Assembly: GCF_005796225.1 (NCBI RefSeq)
Contig: NZ_VAHO01000018.1
Location: 1-64,000, forward strand
Source: Pseudarthrobacter sp. NamE5
GTDB taxonomy: Bacteria; Actinomycetota; Actinomycetes; Actinomycetales; Micrococcaceae
Length of the DNA: 64,000 nucleotides
Reading direction: 5' to 3'
The notes under the pieces are model-generated. The model searched no databases. It saw nothing but the letters and a program-made list of their open reading frames with translations, and was not told the origin of the DNA. The number at the start of each line of letters is the position of its first letter. Position 1 is the stretch's first letter. Shown here piece after piece: positions 25,161 to 33,054 of this stretch. The position numbers and the translations under genes were made by a program.

Positions 25161-28064
25161 CTATCGCAGCTGCACCGTACTGACGGTAACGGCTCCCTGC
25201 AACGTTAGCCGGAGGGTTTCCACCCCGCCTAAATACTCGGTCGCCCCAGTACCCCCCTCAAGTCTGACCCGCAGTTCGCCACTGAAACCCTTGGGCACAG
25301 ACGCGCTGCCCACTGTCTTCCAGGTGTCCGCCGTCCTGGGCACCTGGACACTGATCTTGCCCCCCGCGTTGTCAGAAGGGGAACACACAACGACGCGGAG
25401 TTCGAAGTCCTCCGTCCCTCCGCTGACGCTCCAGCCGCGATAAATTGCCCAGGCAGGACGGGCGGCATCAGCGGGTGCAATGGCCGTGCCGTGTAAGCGA
25501 GTCTCCGGTACTAGTGCGAGGTTGCTGCAGGTGTCAAAGTTCACGGCGCGGAACCATTGGCCCGTCGGTCGCCACGCACCGCTGGTTCCGGGCACGTCAA
25601 GTGCCAGTGCCAGCGGGAGGTTCTCCGCAGAGGCGCCCGCCAGCAGCTGGTAGATACCGGGCTCCACCAGCATCCGTTCCTCCACCACGCTGTAGGTGGC
25701 CAGGCGGTCCAGGGGAACGGCGATGGTGGCTGTTGCGGTCCCTCCGGCCGGAATCGCCACCCGTTGATGGCCCACCAGGAGCCGGCGCGGGAATTCGAAG
25801 CGGTGGCCGGGGGCGGAGGCGTAGACCTGCACCAGCTCAAAGGCTGGGCGGGTTCCCTCGTTGCGCACTTCCACTGTCAGTTCGGCGACGTCTGCACCTG
25901 TGGTTCCCCCGCCCGGCATCTCGCGGAGGGCAATGGACTGGTACTTGACGTCGCTGTACGTCAGCCCGTGCCCGAGCGGGAACAGGGGCTCGGCGCGGCT
26001 GTACACATAAGTGGAGCGTGAGGTGATGATGTCGTAGTCCAGGATGTCCGGCAGGTCTGCATCCCGGGCAAACCAGGTCTGCGCCAGGCGTCCGCTCGGC
26101 TCAATGTCGCCACTGAGGACATCGGCCACGCCGCTGCCCAGTTCCTGCCCGCCATGGCTGGTCCAGACGATGGCGGGAGTGTCAGCCAGGGTGCCGAGGG
26201 CATAGGGGTAGGACGACACAATGAGGAGTATTGTCCGGGGGTTCGCCTCGCGGACGACACGGACAAGTTCCTGCTCAGCCAGCGGCAGTTCCAGTGTGCT
26301 GCGATCCAGCGTTTCCCGGCCGCCCAGGTGCGGATCATTGCCGACAACCACGACGGCGGTATGGGCTTCTGCGGCGGCTTTTCGGGCGGCTTCGTGTCCG
26401 GACTTGAGCGTCCGGAGCACAAACCGCTCAGCCGTCGCGGCGTCCAGAACCAGGGCGGCGCTGTTCGTTCCGGACTCGATGCGAAGCCACTTTCCGGTGC
26501 CTACGTGCTGCAGGGCGGCGGTGCCGTCAGCAGCGTAGTCAAGCCTGAAGGTCTCCTGCACCACCCAGCCACCCACACGGTTTGCCTCCGCACGGAGGTA
26601 TCCGTCGCCCGGGTCCGTCACGAATTTGCCGGTCAGCATCGATTGGAGGGTTACCTCACCGGCGCCCCAGTCCTTCAAGGTAAACGATTCCGCCATGCCG
26701 GGTGCAGCCGCGGTGGCGGTAAGTACCGCTCCTGCCGCGCCGCCCAAATAGCCGCCCGTCCTGACGCTGCGCAGGGCCACCACGTCGACACCCTCTTCCG
26801 TAACAACATTGGCCCCCGCCGTCCCGCTGTAGCGGCGGCCGAGTCCATCGGCGATGCTGACGGCGTTCTGCAGGGTGCCGCTGTACCAGTCAGTGAGTAC
26901 GCGCGCTCCCAGGCTTCCGATGACGGCGATCGTGCCGGGTGTTCCGCCCAGCGGCAGGAGGCCGGCGTCGGCATCGTTGCGCAGCAGCACCACCGACCTT
27001 GCTGCCGCTTCCCGTGCCAGCTGAACGTGCGCCGCCGCGCAGATTTCTTCTGCCCCGATCGAGGCATAGGGGTTGTTCGTAAATTCACCAGTCCTGGCCC
27101 TCAGGGTGAGGAGCCGCAGGACAGCCCGGTCGACGTCAGACTCGTTGATCAGCCCCTGCTCAAGCGCCTCGGTAAGGTAGGCGATGGACGGTGCCGGGTT
27201 GTCGCCGTCGTCCGTGAAGCTGTCCACTCCTGCCTGCAGCGCGGCGGCGTAGGCTGCCGGGCCGTCGTTGAAATATTTCTCGGCGCGGAAGAGCGAACCG
27301 GGAGCACCGGCATCGGACACGACGGCCAGAGCGTCTCCGTTCCGCCATTGCCGAAGTTGTGACTGCACCAGGTCGGAAACGTGGGCAGGCCTGCCGTTGA
27401 CCAGGTTGTAGGACAGCATCACCGCCCCCGCTACCCCTGCTTCAATGGGGGAGCGGTAAGCGGGAAGCTCATACTCATGTAGCACCCGGGGGCTGAGGTT
27501 GCTGGAGGAGACGTTTCTGTCGAACTCGTTGTTGTAGCCGAGGAAGTGCTTGAGGGTGGGAACCGTCAGCCACGTGTGCGGGTCCTGGCCCTTCAGCCCC
27601 CGGCAATAGGCGCCGGCCAACTCCGCCGTCAGGTGAGGGTCCTCGGAAAATCCCTCTTCGTTTCGCCCCCACAACGGATGCCGTAGCGGATTCACTACCG
27701 GCGCCCACACGTTCAGGCCCACCGAGGAATCTTCTGCCTTCTTTCCGCGAAGCTCCCGGCCTGTAGCCTCGCCGAGCCGCTCGATCAGGTCAGCATCCCA
27801 GGTGGCGGCCATGCCCACCGGCTGGGGAAAGACGGTTGCCGGACCCAGCCACGCAACTCCATGAGCCGCCTCCGCCCCGGTGTGGAAGGACTCCAGCCCC
27901 AGCTCCGGAACAGCCGGCGCGTGCTGGTGCAGCATGGCCACCTTCTGCTCCAGGGACAAGGAGGCCAGGATGTCACCGGCAAGGACGTTTGCGGTGGAAA
28001 GCCTTCCGGCGTTGGGATTGAGGCCAGAATCGGGCGCGGATGTTTGAACTGTGGAGCGGGGCAC
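25161..28064 (-). CDS. Glycoside hydrolase family 3 beta-glycosidase with an inserted beta-trefoil-like domain
   Basis: This 967-residue enzyme has the GH3 barrel with VPTLKHFLGYNNE and the nucleophile D251 in AVVSDAGAP. A second domain carries the probable acid/base E584 (GGRETLDRSTLELP), and a fibronectin-like domain follows (PLFPLGHGLTYSDV). Residues about 424-555 are extra: repeated VALRSVRTGGYLG, VTLQSMLTGKFV and AALQHVGTGKWL suggest a fascin/ricin-like trefoil, perhaps binding carbohydrate. Residues about 830-967 resemble a CBM6-type module. There is no signal peptide, so it is probably cytoplasmic. It would remove glucose or xylose from imported oligosaccharides. A LacI-type site lies in its promoter region. 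Confidence 0.92.
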   Translation of the reverse strand: MPRSTVQTSAPDSGLNPNAGRLSTANVLAGDILASLSLEQKVAMLHQHAPAVPELGLESFHTGAEAAHGVAWLGPATVFPQPVGMAATWDADLIERLGEATGRELRGKKAEDSSVGLNVWAPVVNPLRHPLWGRNEEGFSEDPHLTAELAGAYCRGLKGQDPHTWLTVPTLKHFLGYNNEFDRNVSSSNLSPRVLHEYELPAYRSPIEAGVAGAVMLSYNLVNGRPAHVSDLVQSQLRQWRNGDALAVVSDAGAPGSLFRAEKYFNDGPAAYAAALQAGVDSFTDDGDNPAPSIAYLTEALEQGLINESDVDRAVLRLLTLRARTGEFTNNPYASIGAEEICAAAHVQLAREAAARSVVLLRNDADAGLLPLGGTPGTIAVIGSLGARVLTDWYSGTLQNAVSIADGLGRRYSGTAGANVVTEEGVDVVALRSVRTGGYLGGAAGAVLTATAAAPGMAESFTLKDWGAGEVTLQSMLTGKFVTDPGDGYLRAEANRVGGWVVQETFRLDYAADGTAALQHVGTGKWLRIESGTNSAALVLDAATAERFVLRTLKSGHEAARKAAAEAHTAVVVVGNDPHLGGRETLDRSTLELPLAEQELVRVVREANPRTILLIVSSYPYALGTLADTPAIVWTSHGGQELGSGVADVLSGDIEPSGRLAQTWFARDADLPDILDYDIITSRSTYVYSRAEPLFPLGHGLTYSDVKYQSIALREMPGGGTTGADVAELTVEVRNEGTRPAFELVQVYASAPGHRFEFPRRLLVGHQRVAIPAGGTATATIAVPLDRLATYSVVEERMLVEPGIYQLLAGASAENLPLALALDVPGTSGAWRPTGQWFRAVNFDTCSNLALVPETRLHGTAIAPADAARPAWAIYRGWSVSGGTEDFELRVVVCSPSDNAGGKISVQVPRTADTWKTVGSASVPKGFSGELRVRLEGGTGATEYLGGVETLRLTLQGAVTVSTVQLR

Positions 28065-28088
28065 GAAGATCCTATCGGTGTTGTATCG

Positions 28089-28096
28089 AACCGCTT
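28089..28096. promoter_or_regulatory. Putative LacI-type operator before the GH3 gene
   Basis: AACCGCTT fits AANCGNTT and lies about 25 bases upstream of the GH3 start. The same TCGAACCG core is found at 28196-28209 before the transporter operon, so one regulator may control both. Confidence 0.6.
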
Positions 28097-28156
28097 ACGT
28101 GGTCAGGTTGGCTTTCAGTCTGGCACTGAGTCTTGTGGTGCGCAACACGTTTTCTC

Positions 28157-28186
28157 TTGCAATGCTCCTGCAACATGCTCTACGCT
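28157..28186 (+). promoter_or_regulatory. Putative sigma-A promoter of the Lpl-type transporter operon
   Basis: TTGCAA (28157-28162) and TACGCT (28181-28186) are separated by 18 bases. The predicted start of transcription near 28193 falls at the edge of the operator-like palindrome at 28196-28209. Confidence 0.5.
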
Positions 28187-28195
28187 GATGCCCAA

Positions 28196-28209
28196 TCGAA
28201 CCGATTCGA
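28196..28209. promoter_or_regulatory. Putative LacI-type operator before the transporter operon
   Basis: TCGAACCGATTCGA is a 14-base palindrome with 12 matching positions and the LacI core AACCGATT in its centre. Its position just downstream of the predicted promoter fits steric repression. Confidence 0.66.
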
Positions 28210-28255
28210 CACATCGATCACATCGTCTTTCCATCTCACACAAAGGAGTGCGATT

Positions 28256-29953
28256 ATGCTTGGTTCCCATGTTGATCCCACTAAGGGCCGTCTGCACAAA
28301 TCATCCGCACGGTCGCTTAGTGAGGCATCGTCAGGCGTTAATCGCCGCTCTTTCCTCGGCATTCTCAGCGGGGCAGTATTCCTCGCAGCTGCGCCGGCTG
28401 CGCTGACGGCATGCTCCAGCGGCGGCGCACCGCAGGCAACGACCTCCGGAAGCCTGGCGGAAACGGTCGCCAAACTGGTACCTGCCTACAAGCCGCTGGA
28501 GCTGGTCAAACCTGATATCCCTTCGGTGAAGGGCTCCACCCCGGGCTTCACCAGCATTCCCTCCTCTCTGGTCAAGTCCGTGCCCACGCCCCCCGGAAGC
28601 GGCGGAACCTACACAGCCATGACCCCCGCCTGGTGGGCTGTCCCGCCGGCACTGCCGGAGAACAGCTACTACAAGGCAGTCAACGAAAAGTTGGGCGCCA
28701 CCATCAACTTCCAGGCGAACGACGGCAACGCCTACGCGGACAAGGTCCAGACCGTCCTGGCTTCACCCAAGGATGTTCCGGACTGGATGGTCATTCCCGG
28801 GTGGAACCTGCCGCCCCGGTTCGGACAGGCGGCAGCCGGCGTTTTCCAAAACCTCTCCGAATTCATTGCCGGGGACAAGGTCAACAAGTATCCCAACCTC
28901 GCCAACATCCCGACGGCGGCCTGGAAGATGGGCTGCTTCGAAGGCGGCCTCTACGGGCTGCCTTATCCGGGGGCCCTGATTTCCGACGCCATATTCTACC
29001 GGGCAGATCTCTTCGAGGAACTCGGTGTAAAGCCGCCCAAAAACGCCGATGAATACCGCAGCCTGGCCAAGGAACTCACGGATGAGTCCAAGAACCGTTG
29101 GGGGTCCGAAGATGTTTGGACCGGCGCGCAGATCATGCACGGCGTCGTCCCCAAGTGGAAGGAAGTGGACGGCAAGCTGCAGAACAAGGTTGAGACCGAG
29201 GAGTACCGGGCGGCCCTGGAGTGGACCGCCAAACTGTTCGCTGACGGCTCAGTCCACCCGGATGCCGTGGCCGGCAATTCCCAGCAGTCCAAGCAGCGAT
29301 TCGAATCCGGCGCCTCGCTGATGGCCTCAGACGGGATGGGCTCCTGGCACGAAGCGCTGGCGCGGGTCCTTCCGTCCAACCCGAAGTTCAACATGCAGCC
29401 CATGGACTACTTTGCCCCCGACGGTGGCAAGCCCACCCTTTTCCGCGCACAACCGGCAGCGATCTTCAGCTTCATCAAGAAAGCTGAGCCCAAGAAGGTG
29501 GAGGAGATGCTGGCGCTGGCCAACTTCATGGCCGCCCCGTTCGGCACCGAGGAAAACCTCCTGATCAATAACGGCGTGGAAGGGGTGCACTTTACCCGCG
29601 ATGCGCAGGGCGTCCCGAAGGCAACTGCCAAGGGCACCGAGGAGGTCACCAGCACCTACGCGTTCCTTGTCAGCCCGCCAATCGTGAACTCCATGGTCCA
29701 GTACCCGGGACTGGTTAAGTCCCAGTCCGAGTGGGAGGCACGGCAGGCACCCAACGTAGTGGAGGACGTTTTCTTCGGCATGCAGATCCAGGAGCCGGCC
29801 AAGTTCGGATCGCTTTCCAAACCGTTTGACGATCTGGCCAAGGACATCATCCGGGGACGCAAGAGCATGAAGGATCTCGACGCCGAGCTCGCCAGATGGA
29901 AGAGCAAGGGCGGCGACGAACTCCGGGACTTCTATGCCGGTTTCCTGGCCTAG
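28256..29953 (+). CDS. Tat-exported oligosaccharide-binding lipoprotein (LplA-type)
   Basis: I start at the ATG giving MLGSHVDPTK because AAAGGAGTG stands just before it. The 565-residue protein has a long N-terminus with the twin-arginine motif NRRSFLGIL, a hydrophobic helix and the lipobox LTAC, so it should leave the cell folded and be lipid-anchored. The mature part is a large binding protein of the LplA group (GGTYTAMTPAWWAVPP, then DVPDWMVIPGWNLPP, GLPYPGALISDAIFYRADLF). The two permease genes follow directly. The neighbouring glycosidases suggest that xyloglucan or related oligosaccharides are its ligands. Confidence 0.92.
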   Translation: MLGSHVDPTKGRLHKSSARSLSEASSGVNRRSFLGILSGAVFLAAAPAALTACSSGGAPQATTSGSLAETVAKLVPAYKPLELVKPDIPSVKGSTPGFTSIPSSLVKSVPTPPGSGGTYTAMTPAWWAVPPALPENSYYKAVNEKLGATINFQANDGNAYADKVQTVLASPKDVPDWMVIPGWNLPPRFGQAAAGVFQNLSEFIAGDKVNKYPNLANIPTAAWKMGCFEGGLYGLPYPGALISDAIFYRADLFEELGVKPPKNADEYRSLAKELTDESKNRWGSEDVWTGAQIMHGVVPKWKEVDGKLQNKVETEEYRAALEWTAKLFADGSVHPDAVAGNSQQSKQRFESGASLMASDGMGSWHEALARVLPSNPKFNMQPMDYFAPDGGKPTLFRAQPAAIFSFIKKAEPKKVEEMLALANFMAAPFGTEENLLINNGVEGVHFTRDAQGVPKATAKGTEEVTSTYAFLVSPPIVNSMVQYPGLVKSQSEWEARQAPNVVEDVFFGMQIQEPAKFGSLSKPFDDLAKDIIRGRKSMKDLDAELARWKSKGGDELRDFYAGFLA

Positions 29954-29956
29954 GAC

Positions 29957-31024
29957 ATGGTACGGATGACTGCCGGAATACAGCGCAAGATGCCTCCGCT
30001 GGAGAACGGGGGCGAGCCGCCTGCCGAAGACCCCATGACAACAGGGACGCCACCCGAGCGTGGCAGTGCCATCAATGGTCGCCTAGGCAGGGGCGTGGAA
30101 GTCGTGCCGCGTGCAAAAGCCAACCTCAGAGTCCGGTTCAGGCGGGACCGGTCCCTGGTGTTGATGGCGCTCCCCGCCGTACTCCTGCTGGCCGTCTTCG
30201 CGTACCTTCCCATGCTGGGCAACGTGGTTGCGTTCCAGGATTACTCCCCGTACATCGGGATTCCTGGCAGCCCCTGGGTGGGAATGGACAACTTCACCCG
30301 GGTGCTGGCTGATCCCGACTTTTGGCTGGCCGTCAAGAACACCCTGGTGATCACGGCATTCCAGCTGGTGTTTTTCTTCCCGGTTCCCATCGCCCTGGCC
30401 ATGCTGCTCAACTCCCTGGTCAGTCCGCGGCTGCGGTCAGCCATCCAGGCCGTGATGTACCTGCCGCACTTTTTCTCCTGGGTCCTGGTGGTCTCCGTTT
30501 TCCAGCAGATCTTCGGCGGTGCCGGGCTGCTGAACCAGTCACTGCGCGCCCACGGCTGGCAGGCCGTGGACATCATGACCAACCCGGATACCTTCCTGTT
30601 CCTACTCACCTCCCAGGCTGTATGGAAGGACGCAGGCTGGGGCATCATCGTGTTCCTCGCCGCCCTCAGCGCCATCGATCCCGCACAGTACGAAGCAGCA
30701 GCGGTGGACGGGGCCAACCGGTGGAAGCGGATGTGGCACGTGACCCTTCCCGGGCTCCGCAGCGTCATCGTGCTGCTGCTGATCCTGCGGCTGGGGGACT
30801 CCCTGACGGTCGGCTTCGAGCAGATGATCCTGCAGCGGGACGCCGTCGGGGCCGAAGCCTCAGAAGTCCTGGACACCTTCGTGTACTACACCGGCGTGCA
30901 GAACGGCGACTGGAGCTACGCTGCCGCCGCCGGCCTGATCAAGGGTCTGGTGAGCCTGGCCCTGATCCTGACTGCCAACAAAGTTGCCCACATCTTCGGT
31001 GAGAGCGGTGTCTACTCCAAATGA
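29957..31024 (+). CDS. Sugar ABC transporter permease, LplB type
   Basis: This 355-residue permease has an extended polar N-terminus of about 65 residues before the first helix (LVLMALPAVLLLAVFAYLP). It has the LplB-like segment FQDYSPYIGIPGSPWVGMDN and the coupling loop EAAAVDGANRWKRMWHVTLP. The start could lie at a later Met (about residue 27) because the N-terminal tail is unusual. The gene ends in an ATGA overlap with its partner. No ATPase gene is near, so a shared ATPase is inferred. Confidence 0.93.
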   Translation: MVRMTAGIQRKMPPLENGGEPPAEDPMTTGTPPERGSAINGRLGRGVEVVPRAKANLRVRFRRDRSLVLMALPAVLLLAVFAYLPMLGNVVAFQDYSPYIGIPGSPWVGMDNFTRVLADPDFWLAVKNTLVITAFQLVFFFPVPIALAMLLNSLVSPRLRSAIQAVMYLPHFFSWVLVVSVFQQIFGGAGLLNQSLRAHGWQAVDIMTNPDTFLFLLTSQAVWKDAGWGIIVFLAALSAIDPAQYEAAAVDGANRWKRMWHVTLPGLRSVIVLLLILRLGDSLTVGFEQMILQRDAVGAEASEVLDTFVYYTGVQNGDWSYAAAAGLIKGLVSLALILTANKVAHIFGESGVYSK

Positions 31025-31974
31025 GCACACTAACCAACAAATTGCCCGTTGCTGCCGGCCCCGCCAGGCCCCCCCGGCAGCCGCGCACTAAAACGGAACG
31101 CCCCATTTGGGACGAAGAACCCGGAGCCGTGGTGAAGGCCGGCAAGATCGTGGTACTCGCCGTCGTCGTCCTTGCCGTTCTGGGGCCGCTCTATACGATC
31201 GTGCTGACCAGCATCTCCTCCCAGGCCACCATCACCCAGGCCGGCGGCCTGGTCCTGGTCCCGGGCGAGATCTCCTTCGCCGCGTACCAGCAGATCCTCA
31301 GCGGGGGCGTGGTCACCAAAGCGGTGCTGGTCAGCGTGGGCGTCACCGCCACGGGCACTGCCTTGAGCATGGTGGTGTCCATCCTCTGCGCCTATGGCTT
31401 GTCCCGGCCGGGATCCTTCGCCCACACGCCCATCCTGTTCACCCTGCTTATCACCATGTTCTTCAGCGCCGGCATTATCCCGGCGTACCTGCTGGTGTCC
31501 GGGCTGGGCCTGATCAACACCTATTGGGCGCTGATCCTGCCCAGCTGCATCTCGGTGTTCAACATCATCATCCTGCGCGGCTTCTTCATGGGCATCGACC
31601 GGGGGATCCTGGACAGCGCCAGAATAGATGGCGCCAGCGAGTGGCGCACGCTGACCCAGATCGTGCTGCCGATGTCCAAGGCCGTCACCGCCGTGATCGC
31701 GCTGTTTTATGGTGTGGGCTACTGGAACGCCTTCTTCAACGCCATCCTCTACATCAACGACAGCTCCATGAACCCGCTGCAAGTAGTGCTCCGGTCCTAC
31801 GTGCTCCAGGGCGTCTCGGTTCCCGGCCAGGTGGATGTAGGAACCGGGGCGGCGGCCGGCCCGGCGCTTCAGATGGCCGTGATCGTGCTCGCCATGATCC
31901 CCATCCTGATCGTGTACCCCTTTGTGCAGAAGCACTTCACCAAGGGCGTGATGATCGGAGCAGTCAAGGGATGA
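31021..31974 (+). CDS. Sugar ABC transporter permease, LplC/YtcP type
   Basis: This 317-residue permease overlaps the LplB-type gene by four bases. It has about six helices, the segment MFFSAGIIPAYLLVSGLGLI typical of LplC, and the coupling loop DSARIDGASEWRTLTQIVLP. The C-terminus KHFTKGVMIGAVKG is the usual family ending. Together with its partner it forms the channel for the LplA-type receptor. Confidence 0.94.
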   Translation: MSTLTNKLPVAAGPARPPRQPRTKTERPIWDEEPGAVVKAGKIVVLAVVVLAVLGPLYTIVLTSISSQATITQAGGLVLVPGEISFAAYQQILSGGVVTKAVLVSVGVTATGTALSMVVSILCAYGLSRPGSFAHTPILFTLLITMFFSAGIIPAYLLVSGLGLINTYWALILPSCISVFNIIILRGFFMGIDRGILDSARIDGASEWRTLTQIVLPMSKAVTAVIALFYGVGYWNAFFNAILYINDSSMNPLQVVLRSYVLQGVSVPGQVDVGTGAAAGPALQMAVIVLAMIPILIVYPFVQKHFTKGVMIGAVKG

Positions 31975-32003
31975 GCCGCCTGGTTCCGGTCCCCCTGCGG
32001 GCC

Positions 32004-33038
32004 TCAGCGGACCGCTGCGGTGGTTGCCCCTTCGCTGAGGGTGGGGGCGATGAGCCGCAGCTCCGCAGGCTTGGCAAGGCTCAGCCGGTCCATCACCATC
32101 TCCACAGCGGCCCGGCCAATGTCCATCGCCGGGATGGACACCGCCGTCCACGGCCGGACGGCAGCTGCGGCCACGTCGGCGGGAGCGATGACCACCACGG
32201 AGATATCCTCCGGGGCGGACAGGCCGTGCGCGGCGAGGTTCTCGCGCAGGATGGGCAGCAGCCCCTCGTTGTGCACCACCAGGGCAGTGACGGCATCGGG
32301 GCCGGAAAAGACCTTGTCCAAAGCCCCGGACAGATCCTTGGAATTCGCCTCGCAGGCAACCGAGACATGCGTGATCCCATCCTCCCGGCAGGCCTCCTCG
32401 AAACCCCGCAAGGCACGGTCCGCATAGGTGGCATGCCGCCGAAGCGAGGCGGGAGGGGAACCGATGAAGGCGATACCGCGGTGGCCCGATTCCGCCAGGT
32501 GCCGGACAGCGGTACGGGAAGCGCCGGCGAAGTCGAAGTCAACGCAGCTCAGGCCCCGCGGATCGTCCGGCATGCCGATGAGCACTGCGGGCTTGTCCAG
32601 TCTGGCCAGTACGGGGATACGGGGATCCCGGGCCTCAATGTCCATCATGACCAGCCCGTCCACCATGGACTGGGACGTCACCCGCTCGATGCTGCCGGCA
32701 TCATCCTGGGTCAGCAGCAGGACGTCCTGGTTGAAGGATCGGGCGGTGGTGACCACGGCGGTAACGAACTGCATCACAACGCCAACGTTCACGTCAGCGC
32801 GAAGCGGCACCACCAGCCCCAGGACATTGGATCGGCTGGAGGCCAGGGCTCGGGCACTGGACCGGGGACTGTACTTCAGTTTCCGCATCGCTGCTTCGAC
32901 GATATCGCGGGTTTCTTTCGATATGGGACGGTTCCCGCTCATCACGTAGGACACCGTACTTGTAGAAACCCCGGCCTCTTTCGCCACGTCACTGATGGTG
33001 GCGGCAGTTGAAACCTTTCGATTACTCATGTCCATCAT
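32004..33038 (-). CDS. LacI-family transcriptional regulator of the glycosidase locus
   Basis: This 344-residue regulator has the helix-turn-helix ATISDVAKEAGVSTSTVSYV, then the hinge ALASSRSNVLGLV and a sugar-binding core. The start may be the Met three codons later (MSNRKVS); both fit. It faces the GH42 gene across only 16 bases, so the two start regions nearly touch. The AANCGNTT sites upstream of GH3 and the transporter operon are candidate targets. An oligosaccharide of the pathway is the expected inducer. Confidence 0.92.
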   Translation of the reverse strand: MMDMSNRKVSTAATISDVAKEAGVSTSTVSYVMSGNRPISKETRDIVEAAMRKLKYSPRSSARALASSRSNVLGLVVPLRADVNVGVVMQFVTAVVTTARSFNQDVLLLTQDDAGSIERVTSQSMVDGLVMMDIEARDPRIPVLARLDKPAVLIGMPDDPRGLSCVDFDFAGASRTAVRHLAESGHRGIAFIGSPPASLRRHATYADRALRGFEEACREDGITHVSVACEANSKDLSGALDKVFSGPDAVTALVVHNEGLLPILRENLAAHGLSAPEDISVVVIAPADVAAAAVRPWTAVSIPAMDIGRAAVEMVMDRLSLAKPAELRLIAPTLSEGATTAAVR

Positions 33039-33054
33039 TTAACCAAGGAATTCC

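Noticed and set aside
31107..33011. 634-codon plus-strand ORF over the LplC-type permease and LacI genes
   Set aside because: It overlaps two clearly identified genes and has no family features; it is a codon-bias shadow.
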